A stretch of DNA of 58,642 nucleotides from Verrucomicrobiota bacterium (GCA_016195385.1 JACPZS010000046.1:1-58642); one strand, 5' to 3'. Shown: positions 43,333 to 54,252, counted from the stretch's first letter. The notes: a model not told the origin generated them from the sequence alone. Numbers and translations: made by a program.

Positions 43333-45048
43333 TCAGAACAATTGGTAGCGCTGCGCGAGCGGCAAGACCTGCGCCGGCTCACACTTCAGCAACTCGCCAT
43401 CCGCGCGCACTTCGTAGGTTTCGGGATCGACGGTGATCTTGGGCAGCGCATCGTTCCACTTGAGGTCGCGCTTGGTGACTTTGCGGCAGCCTTTCACGGC
43501 TTCGATGCGCTTGGTCAGTCCGTAGCCTTTCGCGACGCCTTTCGATTCGCAAAGTTGGCTCACGAACGCGATGGACGTACCGGCGACGGCACGTCCGAAC
43601 GCTCCGAACATCGGGCGCATGATGACGGGCTGCGGCGTCGGGATGCTGGCGTTCGGATCGCCCATCTGCGCCCACGCGATGACCCCGCCCTTGATCACCA
43701 TCTCCGGTTTCGCGCCGAACATCGCCGGCTTCCACAGCACGAGGTCGGCGAGTTTGCCGACTTCGATGGAGCCGATGACGTGGCTCATGCCGTGGGCGAT
43801 GGCGGGGTTGATGGTGTATTTCGAGATGTAGCGCTTGATGCGCAGGTTGTCGTTGTCACCCTTTTCGCCAGGCAAACGGCCGCGCTGTTGCTTCATCTTG
43901 TCCGCGGTCTGCCAGGTGCGCGTGATGACTTCGCCGATGCGGCCCATCGCCTGCGAATCGCTGCTCATCATGCTGATCGCGCCGAGGTCGTGAAGAATGT
44001 CCTCAGCGGCAATCGTCTCGCCACGGATGCGGCTCTCGGCGAACGCCACGTCCTCCGGCAGATTCGGATCGAGGTGATGGCAGACCATGAGCATGTCGAG
44101 ATGCTCGTCGATGGTGTTGACCGTGTAAGGCCGCGTCGGATTGGTGGAACTCGGCAGCACGTTCGGCTCGCCGCAGATGCGGATGATGTCCGGCGCGTGG
44201 CCGCCGCCCGCACCTTCGCTGTGGTAGGTGTGAATCGTCCGCCCCTTGAACGCGGCGATGGTTCCTTCGACGAACGTCGATTCGTTCAGCGTATCGGTGT
44301 GAATCGTGACTTGAACATCGTGGTCGTCCGCGACGCCGAGACAGCAATCAATCGCGGCGGGCGTCGTGCCCCAATCTTCGTGGAGCTTCAAGCCGATGGC
44401 TCCGGCCTTGATTTGATCCGCGAGACCGGCGGGCATCGCGGTGTTGCCTTTGCCGGTGAAACCGAAGTTCAGCGGGAGCGAATCCACCGCTTGCAACATC
44501 GCCTTGAAATAAAACGGCGCCGGCGTGCAAGTCGTCGCGCAAGTGCCGACCGCCGGGCCGGTGCCGCCGCCGACCATCGTGGTAAGGCCGGCGGCGATGG
44601 CTTCGTGCGCCTGCTGCGGGCAGATGAAATGAATGTGCGTGTCGAGTCCGCCCGCCGTGATGACGAGCCCTTCGCCCGCGATGACTTCGGTGGTGACGCC
44701 AACGATCATCCCCTTCGTCACACCGGCCATCACGTCGGGATTGCCCGCCTTGCCGATGCCGGAGATCAGCCCGTCCTTGATGCCGATGTCCGCCTTGTAG
44801 ATGCCGGTGTAATCGACGACGAGCGCGTTGGTGATGACGCAATCCAGCGCGCCATCCGCACCGATGCCCGCCGCCTGACCCATGCCTTCGCGAATCACTT
44901 TGCCGCCGCCGAATTTGCACTCATCGCCGTAGTGCGTGTGGTCGCGCTCGATTTCGAGCCACAGCGAGGTGTCGCCGAGACGGACCTTGTCGCCGGTGGT
45001 CGGGCCGAACATGTCGGCATAGTGGCGGCGGTTCATGCGATGGCTCAT
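43333..45048 (-). CDS. ureC: Urease alpha subunit UreC
   Basis: The 571-residue catalytic subunit hydrolyses urea to ammonia and carbamate in the cytoplasm. Key features are [23 protein letters not shown] near the start and [14 protein letters not shown] with two nickel-ligand histidines. The carbamylated lysine is in [16 protein letters not shown], and further histidines are in [11 protein letters not shown] and [14 protein letters not shown]. The mobile flap is [22 protein letters not shown]. Length is normal. A palindromic element separates it from ureAB upstream. Confidence 0.97.
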   Translation of the reverse strand: MSHRMNRRHYADMFGPTTGDKVRLGDTSLWLEIERDHTHYGDECKFGGGKVIREGMGQAAGIGADGALDCVITNALVVDYTGIYKADIGIKDGLISGIGKAGNPDVMAGVTKGMIVGVTTEVIAGEGLVITAGGLDTHIHFICPQQAHEAIAAGLTTMVGGGTGPAVGTCATTCTPAPFYFKAMLQAVDSLPLNFGFTGKGNTAMPAGLADQIKAGAIGLKLHEDWGTTPAAIDCCLGVADDHDVQVTIHTDTLNESTFVEGTIAAFKGRTIHTYHSEGAGGGHAPDIIRICGEPNVLPSSTNPTRPYTVNTIDEHLDMLMVCHHLDPNLPEDVAFAESRIRGETIAAEDILHDLGAISMMSSDSQAMGRIGEVITRTWQTADKMKQQRGRLPGEKGDNDNLRIKRYISKYTINPAIAHGMSHVIGSIEVGKLADLVLWKPAMFGAKPEMVIKGGVIAWAQMGDPNASIPTPQPVIMRPMFGAFGRAVAGTSIAFVSQLCESKGVAKGYGLTKRIEAVKGCRKVTKRDLKWNDALPKITVDPETYEVRADGELLKCEPAQVLPLAQRYQLF

Positions 45049-45111
45049 GGTGGTGGGGAAGTAATCAGTGAATCAGTAATCAGTGAAACAATGGGCGCAC
45101 AACAGCCGGAA

Positions 45112-45275
45112 GCCATTTGGAGTGCGGTGACTTGTCGGCCAAGCAGAACCGCGCTGAAGCGGTTCGTTGAATATGTTGGGCGCGCGGTGAAAGCGTCGGG
45201 CGCTGAACGCGCCCTTGCCGGGCGACAAATCGCCCGGCGGGAAAAGCGGTGACAAGTCACCGCACTCCAAATGGC
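45112..45275. repeat. Multi-hairpin inverted-repeat element between ureAB and ureC
   Basis: Perfect 25-base inverted arms lie at 45112-45136 (reading GCCATTTGGAGTGCGGTGAC then TTGTC) and 45251-45275. Between them are three further hairpins: GAACCGC/GCGGTTC (45146-45165), GGGCGC/GCGCCC (45198-45214) and GCCGGGCGA/TCGCCCGGC with a CAAA loop (45217-45238). The element fills most of the 240-base gap. The core AACCGC..GCTGAAGCGGTT is shared with the element in ureF, so both may belong to one repeat family. In the transcript it would fold into a branched structure that could affect ureC expression. Confidence 0.85.
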
Positions 45276-45289
45276 CGCGTCGCCGAGAC

Positions 45290-46054
45290 TCACGCCTTGC
45301 TGTGTTCATTCGCAAATCTATTTGCCTCCACGCGCTTCAAGGCGGCGACTTTGCCAGTGTCGGAAACCGGGCCGTCGGCGAGATTGTTTCCGCCGTGGAT
45401 AATTTTGTGACCGGCGATCTCGACGAGTTGAACGGTCTTGGTTTCACCCGGCTCGAAACGGACGGCGGTGCCGGCGGGAATGTCGAGGCGTTTGCCGTAA
45501 GCCTGCGCGCGGTCGAAGCGCAGCGAGGCGTTCGTCTCGATGAAATGATAGTGGCTGCCGACTTGGATCGGCCGGTCGCCGAGATTGGTCACGGCGAGCG
45601 AGACAGTTTCTCGACCGGCGTTCAGTTCGATTTCGCCGGGGAGAATTTCGTACGCGCCCGGTTCGCCGCTGTCGGGCTGGGGCTTGAACACGGAGAGTTC
45701 CGGCACCGGCAGGAAACTGCCGTGCAGGGCCAGCGCGAGGTTGCCGTCTTCACTCGCGATGGGGTGATGCACGGTCACGAGCTTTGAGCCGTCGGGGAAA
45801 GTGCCTTCGACCTGCACGTCGTAAATCATCTCCGGCACGCCGGGCATGACCTGATTGCGGCCCAGCATCTTCCGCCCGAGGTCCATCAACTCGGCGACGC
45901 GCTTGCCGTCGCGGATGAGTTCGAGCAGCACGGTGGCGATGAGCGCGACGGCCTCGGGATGATTGAGCCGCACGCCGCGCGCGAGACGCTTCTGCGCGAG
46001 AAAACCGGCTTGGTGCAGCGTGAGTTTGTCGAGTTCGCGAGGACTAAGGTGCAT
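45290..46054 (-). CDS. ureAB: Fused urease gamma and beta subunits (UreA-UreB)
   Basis: The 254-residue protein joins the gamma subunit (residues about 1-100: [82 protein letters not shown]) to the beta subunit. The beta part runs from about 137: [69 protein letters not shown]. Such fusions occur in Helicobacter and several other groups. It binds UreC to form the enzyme. It follows ureD by six bases. Confidence 0.96.
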   Translation of the reverse strand: MHLSPRELDKLTLHQAGFLAQKRLARGVRLNHPEAVALIATVLLELIRDGKRVAELMDLGRKMLGRNQVMPGVPEMIYDVQVEGTFPDGSKLVTVHHPIASEDGNLALALHGSFLPVPELSVFKPQPDSGEPGAYEILPGEIELNAGRETVSLAVTNLGDRPIQVGSHYHFIETNASLRFDRAQAYGKRLDIPAGTAVRFEPGETKTVQLVEIAGHKIIHGGNNLADGPVSDTGKVAALKRVEANRFANEHSKA

Positions 46055-46060
46055 ATCGAG

Positions 46061-46900
46061 TTACCATTTTCGCGCCCAAGGATCGTCTTTCAGCAAGTCG
46101 CGCACGAAGCCGAGCCGGGCGTGGATGGCGCGGCCCACTTCCTCAACGCTCACTCCGGCGAGGCGCAGCAGCACGCCTTCGTGCAGCGGGCTGGCGGCGA
46201 AAACAAGATCGCTGCGGGGCGTGATGGGTTGCGCGGCGGTCCAGTCGAGCATCTCCTTGGCGAAAACTTCCAGGCGCGAGCCGAGCAACGCCACGGTGGC
46301 GAGGCAGTTGAAACGTCCGCCGCGAAATTTTCCATCAAGCGCGCCATCGGTCGCGTCGAGCCGCAGTGCATCAATAAGCAGTTTCTTGCCGTTGCGTTCG
46401 ATGTCGTTGCGGCTGGTGTAGTGCGCGAACGACCAGCGCTCGCCGCGCGCGGTGCGCCCGGCGCTCATCCAGTCCACGAGGATGAGGTTCGCAGTCGGGG
46501 CGAGTTGAAAGGACTGGCGCTGTTCGTAGCGCGATTCGGCAAAGCATTGCACCGGGTCGGGCGCGAGGATGAGCAGCGCGTCATCGCCGAGCTTCACAGC
46601 AAGTTCGTGCGAGCACGGAAGCCCGGCGGGATTGCGATAAATTTTTGTCGAGGCCTGCGTGCTCAGGAAGCAGCGTGCGCCGGCATCGACCGTGACTTCG
46701 AGCCGCGTGCGATCACCCGCCACCATGCCGCCACCGAAGCTGCTGGTGCAGGCCCAGACCGATTCACCGCGTGCGCGTGGCGTGAGCAGCTTGAGCGGGC
46801 TGCGTGCCCACGCCGTGGTCGCGGCACTCAGGCCGTGGACCATCGACACAGCCAGCGCCGCGTCGCCCGCACGATGTGGCGCACCTGGAGAGCGGTTCAT
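46061..46900 (-). CDS. ureD: Urease accessory protein UreD
   Basis: The 279-residue protein matches UreD/UreH: AWARSPLKLLTPRARGESVWACTSSFGGGMVAGDRTRLEVTVDAGARCFLSTQASTKIYRNP, ILAPDPVQCFAESRYEQRQSF, LVDWMSAGRTARGERW and DALRLDATDGALDG. It is the scaffold that holds UreF and UreG on apo-urease. I place the start at ATG 46900 (MNRSPGAPHRAG). A GTG at 46972 would add 24 residues not typical of the family. The urtE stop lies about 108 bases upstream. Confidence 0.93.
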   Translation of the reverse strand: MNRSPGAPHRAGDAALAVSMVHGLSAATTAWARSPLKLLTPRARGESVWACTSSFGGGMVAGDRTRLEVTVDAGARCFLSTQASTKIYRNPAGLPCSHELAVKLGDDALLILAPDPVQCFAESRYEQRQSFQLAPTANLILVDWMSAGRTARGERWSFAHYTSRNDIERNGKKLLIDALRLDATDGALDGKFRGGRFNCLATVALLGSRLEVFAKEMLDWTAAQPITPRSDLVFAASPLHEGVLLRLAGVSVEEVGRAIHARLGFVRDLLKDDPWARKW

Positions 46901-47008
46901 CACGCGCAAGCTTTGAATGATGAATGGACCGCGGCAAGCTTCATCATCCGATCGCGGACACGTTGAATTCACTGACTGGGTAGGGGCGCGGCGATGCAGG
47001 GGGCGCGT

Positions 47009-47773
47009 TCATACGGTGAGGTGTTGTTTCACCAACTCGTCGTTGAGCTCAGGAATGGTGCCCTGCGCGACGATACTGCCGCGATCCATGATGTAGAAGC
47101 GGTCGCCAACCTCGATGCAGAAATCGAGATATTGCTCGACCAGCAGGATTCCAATCTGGGCTTCCTTGCGAAGCAGCTTGATGGCGTGGCCAATCTCCTC
47201 GACGCGCTTGCCTTCATCTTCGCCGAGGCCGTGCGCGCGAAGCTTTTTGATGGTCTCGCCGATCTGGTCGATGATGTTCGGCTGAATGCCTTCGGTCGGC
47301 TCGTCGAGCAACAGGACCTTGGGATTCGTGAGCAACGCGCGGCCGATGGCGAGCTGCTGTTGCTGACCGCCGCTCAACACCCCGCCTTTGCGCTGCGTCA
47401 TTTCCTTCAACACGGGGAAGAGCTGGAAGACGCGATCGACTTCGCCGTTCAACTTTTTTTTCTGCGCGATGGCGCCGATACGGAGGTTTTCCCACACGGT
47501 GAGGTTCGGAAAAATATCGCGGCCTTGCGGCACGTAGCCGAGTCCGTGGCGCGCGCGCGCATCGGGGCGGGCGGCGCCCAGTTCGTCCGCCGCCAATTTC
47601 ACCGAGCCGCTGTCGAGCTTCACCAGGCCCGTGATCGCCTTAAGGGTCGTCGTCTTGCCGACGCCGTTGCGGCCCATCAGGCAAACGACTTCGCCCGGTG
47701 CGACGGTCAGGCTCACGTCACGAAGAATGCGCGAGCCGTCGTAGCTGACGTGGATGTTGGAGAGCGTGAGCAT
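47009..47773 (-). CDS. urtE: Urea ABC transporter ATP-binding protein UrtE
   Basis: The 254-residue ATPase has Walker A GRNGVGKTTTL, the signature GVLSGGQQQQLAIGRALL, Walker B VLLLDEPTEGIQPN, and the H-loop position occupied by Q in LLVEQYLDF, as in LivF-type subunits. Its short form and IQPNIID sequence are those of UrtE rather than LivF. A ~25-residue insertion rich in charge (AHGLGEDEGKRVEEIGHAI) after Walker B makes it slightly longer than usual (about 230). With UrtD it powers urea uptake. It precedes ureD. Confidence 0.93.
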   Translation of the reverse strand: MLTLSNIHVSYDGSRILRDVSLTVAPGEVVCLMGRNGVGKTTTLKAITGLVKLDSGSVKLAADELGAARPDARARHGLGYVPQGRDIFPNLTVWENLRIGAIAQKKKLNGEVDRVFQLFPVLKEMTQRKGGVLSGGQQQQLAIGRALLTNPKVLLLDEPTEGIQPNIIDQIGETIKKLRAHGLGEDEGKRVEEIGHAIKLLRKEAQIGILLVEQYLDFCIEVGDRFYIMDRGSIVAQGTIPELNDELVKQHLTV

Positions 47774-47780
47774 GAGTAAT

Positions 47781-47849
47781 CAGTAATCAGTAAGCAGTGA
47801 GACAGCAGCGGAGATCACAGCGAGCCGTTGAGCGCTCAACTGATTACTG
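47781..47849. repeat. Inverted TAATCAGT-type repeats between urtD and urtE
   Basis: CAGTAATCAGT at 47781-47791 is matched by ACTGATTACTG at 47839-47849. The same words occur in direct copies in the leader of ureC at about 45062-45085 (AATCAGTGAATCAGTAATCAG). The gap 47774-47877 contains no gene. The pairs could form a hairpin in the operon transcript. Confidence 0.5.
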
Positions 47850-47877
47850 AATGCTGTTTTGTTGATTACTTTTTCCA

Positions 47878-48639
47878 TCACGCCGCTTTCTTTTTTCTCC
47901 CGAGATAAACCTCGATCACGCGCTCATCGGCCTGCACTTCATCCACCGTGCCTTCGCAAAGCACGTTGCCCTGATGCAGCACGGTGACCTTGCGCGCAAT
48001 CTGCCGGACAAAAACCATGTCGTGCTCGATGACGATGATGCTGTGCTTGCCCGCGAGGCTCATCAGCAGCTCGCCGGTCTTCGCCGTTTCCTCGTCGGTC
48101 ATGCCCGCGGCGGGTTCGTCCACGAGCAGGAGCTTGGGGTTTTGCGCGAGCAGCATCCCGATTTCGAGCCACTGTTTCTGACCGTGCGCCAGCGATCCAG
48201 CCTTGGTCTGCGCCTTGTCCACGAGGCCAATGGTCTTCAGCACTTCGTGGATGCGCTCGCGTTGCGCGGAGGTGATGCGCGAGAACAGCGTGCTCCAAAC
48301 CGTGCGGCTGCCTTCGAGCGAGAGCCAGACGTTTTCAAAGACCGTGTGCTCGATGTAAACGGATGGTGTCTGAAATTTGCGCCCGATGCCGAGACGATTG
48401 ATCTGGTACTCGTTGAGTTTCGTGAGGTCGGTGTCCTTGCCAAACTCCACCTTCCCTTTGTCGGGTCGCGTGCGCCCGGTGATGATGTCGAGCATCGTGC
48501 TCTTGCCGGCGCCATTCGGCCCGATGATGACGCGCAGCTCGCCCTCGTCCATGTAGAGGTTGAGGTCGTTGATCGCCTTGAAGCCGTCGAACGTCTTGTT
48601 GACGCCCTCGAGAGTCAGGATGAATTGCTTCTGCGTCAT
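47878..48639 (-). CDS. urtD: Urea ABC transporter ATP-binding protein UrtD
   Basis: The 253-residue ATPase has Walker [17 protein letters not shown], signature [37 protein letters not shown] (the [13 protein letters not shown] form is diagnostic of UrtD), and [45 protein letters not shown]. It partners UrtE at the inner membrane. Its ATG overlaps the urtC stop by four bases. Confidence 0.96.
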   Translation of the reverse strand: MTQKQFILTLEGVNKTFDGFKAINDLNLYMDEGELRVIIGPNGAGKSTMLDIITGRTRPDKGKVEFGKDTDLTKLNEYQINRLGIGRKFQTPSVYIEHTVFENVWLSLEGSRTVWSTLFSRITSAQRERIHEVLKTIGLVDKAQTKAGSLAHGQKQWLEIGMLLAQNPKLLLVDEPAAGMTDEETAKTGELLMSLAGKHSIIVIEHDMVFVRQIARKVTVLHQGNVLCEGTVDEVQADERVIEVYLGRKKKAA

Positions 48640-49820
48640 TCCTTGGTGGCGGATTCAAAGGCGACGTCCGCCGGCGCGGTCTGCGGCGCGGCATCGCCGT
48701 TCTTGCGCGTGAACTTCCTTTTGATTTCCATGAGCTGCGCCGGCAGGCCGATCAACCCCTTGGGCATGAACAAGGTCGCGAAGATAAACAGGCCGCCGAG
48801 TATGTAAGGCCATTGCTCGGCAAACGAATGCGTGGCGTAACTCTTGAGAGCATTGCAGCCGACCGCACCGAGAATGGGACCGAGCAGATTGCCGCGACCG
48901 CCGACGGCGCACCAGACGACCGCTTCGAGAGACTTGTCGGGCGCCATCTCGCTGGGATTGATGATGCCGACCTGGGGCACAAACAGCGCACCGCCGAGTC
49001 CGCAGATGATGCCCGAGAGCACGAAGACGAAGAGCTTGAAATTTGCCGTCGCGTAGCCGGAGAAGAGCACGCGGTTCTCGCTGTCGCGAATGGCGCGTTG
49101 AATGAGGCCAAACTTCGTGGAGGTGAGCCACCGGCACACGACGTAAACCGCCAGCAGCAGCACGGCCGAGGCGATGAACAATCCCCGCTTCGTCGCGGCG
49201 CTGTTGATCTCGTGGCCGAGAATGAATTTGAAATCGGTCAGTCCGTTGTTGCCGCCAAAGGTGAAGTCATTGCGGAAGAACATCAGCGTCGCAGCGTAGG
49301 TGAGCGCCTGGCTGAGGATGGAAAAATAGACGCCTTTGATGCGCGAGCGGAACGCGAGCCAGCCGAAGACGAACGAGACGACGGCGGGCACGACGACCAC
49401 CATCGCGGCCGCGAACCAAAAACTCCGGAAGGGAATCCAGTGCGGCGGCAGCCCGCCCGTTTCCGGGAAGCGCTTGATGAATTCGAGAAACACCATGAAG
49501 TCGGGCAAGTCCGATTTGTATTGGCCGAGCTTCCCAATCATCAGCATGAGGTGCATGCCGAGCGCGTAACCGCCGAGGGAAAAGAAGAGCGCCTGACCCA
49601 GGCTGAGCAAGCCGGTGTAGCCCCACAGCAGATTCACGCCGATGGCGAGCACAGCGTAGCAAAGATATTTTCCGTAGATGTTGATGCTGAAATTGCTGAC
49701 ATGAAAAAAGCTGGCCGGCGGCACGAACGCATTCAGGCAAGGCAGAACAACGATCCCGATCAACGCCGCAATGACGAGCAGGAGCAACTCGCGTTTGGAA
49801 ATGGATTTGTTGCTCAGCAT
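48636..49820 (-). CDS. urtC: Urea ABC transporter permease UrtC
   Basis: The 394-residue inner-membrane permease of the LivM/UrtC family has about ten hydrophobic segments. They include [31 protein letters not shown] (the UrtC-typical GxxSLGQ motif), [54 protein letters not shown] and [29 protein letters not shown]. Its ATG directly follows the urtB stop (TAAATG). A charged tail of about 35 residues ends the protein. Confidence 0.95.
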   Translation of the reverse strand: MLSNKSISKRELLLLVIAALIGIVVLPCLNAFVPPASFFHVSNFSINIYGKYLCYAVLAIGVNLLWGYTGLLSLGQALFFSLGGYALGMHLMLMIGKLGQYKSDLPDFMVFLEFIKRFPETGGLPPHWIPFRSFWFAAAMVVVVPAVVSFVFGWLAFRSRIKGVYFSILSQALTYAATLMFFRNDFTFGGNNGLTDFKFILGHEINSAATKRGLFIASAVLLLAVYVVCRWLTSTKFGLIQRAIRDSENRVLFSGYATANFKLFVFVLSGIICGLGGALFVPQVGIINPSEMAPDKSLEAVVWCAVGGRGNLLGPILGAVGCNALKSYATHSFAEQWPYILGGLFIFATLFMPKGLIGLPAQLMEIKRKFTRKNGDAAPQTAPADVAFESATKE

Positions 49821-51530
49821 TTAGCCTTCAAGACTGCGGCTGCGCGTCACGAACAAACCGGCCGGACGCCATTGGAGAAACAGGATGATCGCGGCCAGCA
49901 CGGTGATTTTTCCCAGCACGGAACCGAGCCACGGTTCGAGAATCTGGTTCGTAACCCCGACGCCGAGCGATGCGGACACGGTGCCGACGATGCTGCCGAC
50001 GCCGCCGAGGACCACGATCATGAAGCAGTCCACGATGTGATACTGGCCGAGGGCGGGGCCGACGTTGCCGATTTGCGAGAGGCACGCACCAGCCATCCCG
50101 GCCAGTCCGCTGCCGAAGGCGAAGGTCATCATGTTCACGCGGTCGGTGCGCACGCCGAGCGCGGACGCCATGTGGCGGTTCTGCATCACGGCGCGAATCT
50201 GCAACCCGAGAGAAGTGCGCGTGAGCAGCAAATAAGTCAGCAGCACCACGAAGACGGCGAAGCCAATGACGAAGAGGCGGTTGTAGCCGAGCAGCACGTC
50301 GCTCACGTTGAAGCTGCCGCTCAACCAACTGGGCGAATTCACCTGCACGTTGGCCGCGCCAAAAATGTGACGGATGATCTGTTGCAGCACGAGACTCACG
50401 CCCCAAGTTGCGAGCAGCGACTCCAGCGGGCGCTTGTAGAGGAAGCGAATGACGCCGCGCTCAAGAATCAGCCCGACCAAGCCGGCCACGACAAAAGACA
50501 CCACGAGCGCGGCGATGAAGTAGCAATCGAAGCCGCGCCCGCTGGCGCCGAACCACTTCGCAAAAACATTTTGCGTCACGTAGGCGGAGTAGGCGCCGAT
50601 CATGATGACTTCGCCGTGCGCCATGTTGATCACGCCCATCAGGCCGAACGTGATTGCCAGCCCGAGCGCGGCCACGAGCAGGATGGCGGCGAGGCTGAGG
50701 CCGCGGAAGGCCGTGCCAAAGAAATTCCCCCACTGGATGTAATCCTGGATGTCGCGAATGGATTTGTGCAGCGCGTCTGCCGTCTTCTCACCATACTTGG
50801 CGGGTGCGGCCTTGGCCTCGGTCTCGAGTCGTTGCAGGAAATTCAGGCCGTTGATGGAACGCATGGTGCCAAGACGCCCGATGGCAGCGAGGCGCACGGA
50901 TTCGTCCTCGGAAAGCAGTTGGGTGGTGGCCACCGCTTCGCTCAATGCTTTTACTACTTCCAGGTTCTGCTCCGTTTTCTGGCGCGTCTCGAAGAACGGC
51001 AGGTAGTCAGGATTCTGTTCCTGGCCGAGCTTAATCACGGCGTCACGACGCATCGCGGGATTCGGATTGCCGAGGGCGAAGAGATCGAGCGTGGCCTTGA
51101 TGACTTTGCGAAGTTTGGAAGTCGCATCCGCAGCGGTCAAATCCGCGACGGCGAAGACCAATGGCTTGCCGTCCGCCCCTTTCACGAACTCTCCGTCAAT
51201 GAGCCGGATGGCTTTGGCGCTGCCTTCAGCGTCTGTGACGGGGTCGAGAAGAATGGGGGTTTTCGTGTCGTTGGTTTCCAACACATAGAGCGAACCACCT
51301 CGCCAGGCGGTGAGCGCTTGCTCGATAAGGGGGTCGTTGGCCTCGACTAGCGACTTGATGATGTCGGTCTGTCGGGCGAGGTCTTCGGAAAGAACGGCTT
51401 CGACGAGATTGGTGCGATGCGGAGAGGCGGCGAAGCTGGCGAAAGCGGCGAGGTGCAGCAAGACGAGAAAAGCATGGATGAACAAGAACGAACACGGATT
51501 TCGGATTTCGAGTCTGCAACTTTCTCCCAT
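49821..51530 (-). CDS. urtB: Urea ABC transporter permease UrtB
   Basis: This is a 569-residue protein. After a signal peptide comes a periplasmic helical region of about 230 residues with HEAT-like units (LFALGNPNPAMRRDAVIKLGQEQNPDYLPFFETR, DESVRLAAIGRLGTMRSINGLNFL), usual for long-form UrtB. The LivH-like permease domain starts near 270: AAILLVAALGLAITFGLMGVINMAHGEVIMIGAY, LLATWGVSLVLQQIIRHIFG, RAVMQNRHMASALGVRTDRVNMMTFAFGSGLAG, and VVLGGVGSIVGTV. The ATG at 51530 has AAGGA before it. About 90 bases separate it from urtA. Confidence 0.95.
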   Translation of the reverse strand: MGESCRLEIRNPCSFLFIHAFLVLLHLAAFASFAASPHRTNLVEAVLSEDLARQTDIIKSLVEANDPLIEQALTAWRGGSLYVLETNDTKTPILLDPVTDAEGSAKAIRLIDGEFVKGADGKPLVFAVADLTAADATSKLRKVIKATLDLFALGNPNPAMRRDAVIKLGQEQNPDYLPFFETRQKTEQNLEVVKALSEAVATTQLLSEDESVRLAAIGRLGTMRSINGLNFLQRLETEAKAAPAKYGEKTADALHKSIRDIQDYIQWGNFFGTAFRGLSLAAILLVAALGLAITFGLMGVINMAHGEVIMIGAYSAYVTQNVFAKWFGASGRGFDCYFIAALVVSFVVAGLVGLILERGVIRFLYKRPLESLLATWGVSLVLQQIIRHIFGAANVQVNSPSWLSGSFNVSDVLLGYNRLFVIGFAVFVVLLTYLLLTRTSLGLQIRAVMQNRHMASALGVRTDRVNMMTFAFGSGLAGMAGACLSQIGNVGPALGQYHIVDCFMIVVLGGVGSIVGTVSASLGVGVTNQILEPWLGSVLGKITVLAAIILFLQWRPAGLFVTRSRSLEG

Positions 51531-51621
51531 GCGAAGTTCCTTGAATGGTACTCGTTTCCCGTTTGCGTTAGAGGCGGGGCGACCCCGCCCCGCCTCTGTT
51601 TACGCATTGCCTCGCGGAGGA

Positions 51622-52878
51622 CTAATTCGCGGCAGTTTGCTTGGGCAGGAACTTCTCGCTGAAAGGTTCTCCCGCCACATCTTTGAAGGTCTTGATAATC
51701 TTGAACTGGCCAGTTGCCAGTGTTTCGCCAATGAACACGTTGTTCACCAGGTGGTGGTTCTCCTGCATGGTGACTTCACCCGCCGGGCCTTTGAACTTCT
51801 GGCCGATCAGCGCGTCGCGTACTTTGTCCACCTCGAAGGAATCCGCCTTTTCCACCGCCTGTTTCCAGAGATACACGCCCATGCGCGAAAGGTTCATCGG
51901 GCTGCAAGTCACGCGGCCCTTTCCGTCGATGCCGCTGATCTTGTAGTCCGCGCCAGTGACCGTCGGAGCCTTGAGCCAAGTCTGAAAATCCTTCACGAAC
52001 TTCGTGTTTTCAGGCGACTTGATGGACATGAAATAAGTCCAGCAGCCGAGGTGGCCGACGAGCGCCTTGGCCGGCAGGCCGCGGAACTCGTCCTCGGAGA
52101 TCGAGAAGGAAACGACCGGGCAATTCTCGGATGTCAGGCCGGCGTTCGCGAACTCCTTGAAGAACGGAACATTTGTGTCGCCGTTGAGCGTGCTGATGAC
52201 CGTCGCCTTGCCAGCGGCGGCGAACTTCTTAATCTCCGCGACGATCGTCTGGTAATCCGTATGACCGAACGGCGTGTAGATTTCCACGACATCCGAGTCC
52301 GGGATGCCTTTCGACTTCAGGTACTTCTTGAGAACCTTGTTCGTGGTGCGCGGATAAACGTAGTCAGAGCCGAGCAGGTAGAACTTCTTCTTGCCTTCCG
52401 CGAGCATGTAATCCACTGCGGGAATCGCCTGCTGGTTCAGAGCCTCGGCGGTGTAGAAGATGTTCTTCGACAACTCTTCGCCCTCGTACTGCACCGGGTA
52501 GAAGAGCAGACCGTTGTCCTTCTCGAAGACCGGCAGCACCGATTTGCGGCTGACGGAAGTCCAGCAGCCGAAGACGACGGAGACGTTGTCCACTTCGAGC
52601 AACTGCTTCGCCTTTTCGGCGAAGAGCGGCCAGTTGGACGCGGGATCCACGATGACCGGCTCGATCATGTAGTTCTTGCCGCCGGCCTTGATACCGCCCG
52701 ACTTGTTGATCTCATCGAATGTAAACAACAAAACGTCTTTGAGCGACGTTTCGCTGATGGCCATCGTGCCGCTGAGTGAATGCAGCACGCCTACCTTGAC
52801 CGTTTCCGCTGCGTTAGCGGATACGACCGCCAAGGCCAGCATGACCTTGGCGATCAGTTTTGGAATATAAGGCTTCAT
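51622..52878 (-). CDS. urtA: Urea ABC transporter substrate-binding protein UrtA
   Basis: The 418-residue protein has a signal peptide ending ANAAE. The mature part begins [37 protein letters not shown], which is diagnostic of UrtA. Further motifs are [53 protein letters not shown], and [22 protein letters not shown]. It binds urea, or short-chain amides in AmiC-like relatives, in the periplasm. The porin gene lies 50 bases upstream on the same strand. Confidence 0.96.
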   Translation of the reverse strand: MKPYIPKLIAKVMLALAVVSANAAETVKVGVLHSLSGTMAISETSLKDVLLFTFDEINKSGGIKAGGKNYMIEPVIVDPASNWPLFAEKAKQLLEVDNVSVVFGCWTSVSRKSVLPVFEKDNGLLFYPVQYEGEELSKNIFYTAEALNQQAIPAVDYMLAEGKKKFYLLGSDYVYPRTTNKVLKKYLKSKGIPDSDVVEIYTPFGHTDYQTIVAEIKKFAAAGKATVISTLNGDTNVPFFKEFANAGLTSENCPVVSFSISEDEFRGLPAKALVGHLGCWTYFMSIKSPENTKFVKDFQTWLKAPTVTGADYKISGIDGKGRVTCSPMNLSRMGVYLWKQAVEKADSFEVDKVRDALIGQKFKGPAGEVTMQENHHLVNNVFIGETLATGQFKIIKTFKDVAGEPFSEKFLPKQTAAN

Positions 52879-52928
52879 GATTTTATTTTCTGGTTTGATT
52901 TTTAGATTTGGTTTGAGGGTTTTGAGTT

Positions 52929-54221
52929 TTAGAACATGTAAATCACACCCACGCCGAGGATGACGCGATCCTTTTCCTTGCCGAAACCATTCGCCAGCGA
53001 TGAATGGTCGTAGCGAACTTCCGGTTGGATTTTGATGCTGGGCATGGGTTTGATGTTCAGAGTAAATGCGACGCTGGCAATGTCTTGCCCGGTATTCGGG
53101 GCGAATCCGAGAGGATCACCCGAAGCATCCGCACCATCTTTGTCACTCAGAAATTCAAAGCGAACCGCTGGCGTGACCTTTTCAGTGACGGCATACGACA
53201 GCCAGCCGCCCGCTGACCAGACTTCCGAGCCTTTGCCGGCAGTTTGGAAGTTGAAGTAGTCCAACTCGGTTCCAAAATGCAGCTTGTCGGTGACTTGCCA
53301 GCCGGCCAGCAGTGAGCCGCCCTGGACATGTTGAGCGACAATGTCCTCCCGCCCAACCCAGCCAATCAAGTTGATCCAAGCCTTGTCGCAGGGTTTGATG
53401 CCAAAAGAAACGACACCGGTCTTGCTTTTGTTGTTGTCCACCGGCCCTGCGTAGAGTCCGTTTTGGGCGCGAATTTTGACATCCAGCCAATCGGTGAACG
53501 TGTAGCCTAACTGCACGCCGGCTGCCGGCCCGTTGCCAGTGTAGAACCATTGGTAGCCTTGCGAGAAGTTGTCATTAGCTGCGCCGCCGTCTCCGGACTC
53601 GTAATTCAACAACGAGATCAATTCGCCAGCTCGAACGTTCAAGCCCGTACCAATGGGTACGTTCATCTCCACGTACGCTTCGCGCAGATTTTCAAACCCG
53701 ACGGTGTTGCCCGCACCTGAGTTTACGATGGGCGCGTCCTGACCGAAGATGAGGGACACTCGGTAGGCGGCACCGAACTTGTCGCCGCTCCGCTCCACTG
53801 GTGTGCTCGCGAGAGTCAGTTTCACCTTGTTGAGTGAGAAGGAATCGTTCCGCCGGTTCCACAGATAGCCCGGCGATGTGCCGCCAGGAGGATTGCTCGT
53901 GTCGTGGAAGTACGAAGCGGACACAAAGCCGCTCAAGGTTGAGTCGCTCAACGCCTTCAGGGCGTGTGAATCAGAAGCTCCGGTGGGAAGGATGCCTTCC
54001 TTTTGTGCCAGCCCTTCCAGTGTGTCGAGCCGTTTGCGCAGTTCTTGATTTTCTTTTTCAATTTTTTCCAGTTTGGCGGAGCCGGAATCTGACTGAGCAA
54101 CTGCCTGGTTAGCGGGAAGCCCTGCCAAAATAGCGCCGCCAAGGAGGCAGGCACCGACGCCGATTGAACTCCGGGTTCGATTTTTGTGTTTGTGTCTGTT
54201 GTACTTTCGCCTTGTGGTCAT
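52929..54221 (-). CDS. Outer-membrane porin (OmpL/bbp2-like) of the urea operon
   Basis: The 430-residue protein starts with a basic signal peptide (about 1-45, ending NQAVAQ). A coiled coil follows ([21 protein letters not shown]), then a beta-barrel with [90 protein letters not shown], and a terminal aromatic ending VIYMF. It resembles the putative beta-barrel porin-2 family. Standing first in the urt-ure run, it probably admits urea through the outer membrane. Starts up to 54377 are open, but the ATG at 54221 gives a normal signal peptide. Confidence 0.85.
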   Translation of the reverse strand: MTTRRKYNRHKHKNRTRSSIGVGACLLGGAILAGLPANQAVAQSDSGSAKLEKIEKENQELRKRLDTLEGLAQKEGILPTGASDSHALKALSDSTLSGFVSASYFHDTSNPPGGTSPGYLWNRRNDSFSLNKVKLTLASTPVERSGDKFGAAYRVSLIFGQDAPIVNSGAGNTVGFENLREAYVEMNVPIGTGLNVRAGELISLLNYESGDGGAANDNFSQGYQWFYTGNGPAAGVQLGYTFTDWLDVKIRAQNGLYAGPVDNNKSKTGVVSFGIKPCDKAWINLIGWVGREDIVAQHVQGGSLLAGWQVTDKLHFGTELDYFNFQTAGKGSEVWSAGGWLSYAVTEKVTPAVRFEFLSDKDGADASGDPLGFAPNTGQDIASVAFTLNIKPMPSIKIQPEVRYDHSSLANGFGKEKDRVILGVGVIYMF

Positions 54222-54252
54222 GTGATAGTTGGTTTGTTTCTGAGTTTTAAGC

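Noticed and set aside
43312..45252. A plus-strand open frame of 646 codons
   Set aside because: It is antisense to ureC, and its product shows no protein-like pattern.
48813..51350. A plus-strand open frame of 845 codons
   Set aside because: It is antisense to urtC and urtB, which are certain. Composition is that of a GC-rich shadow frame.
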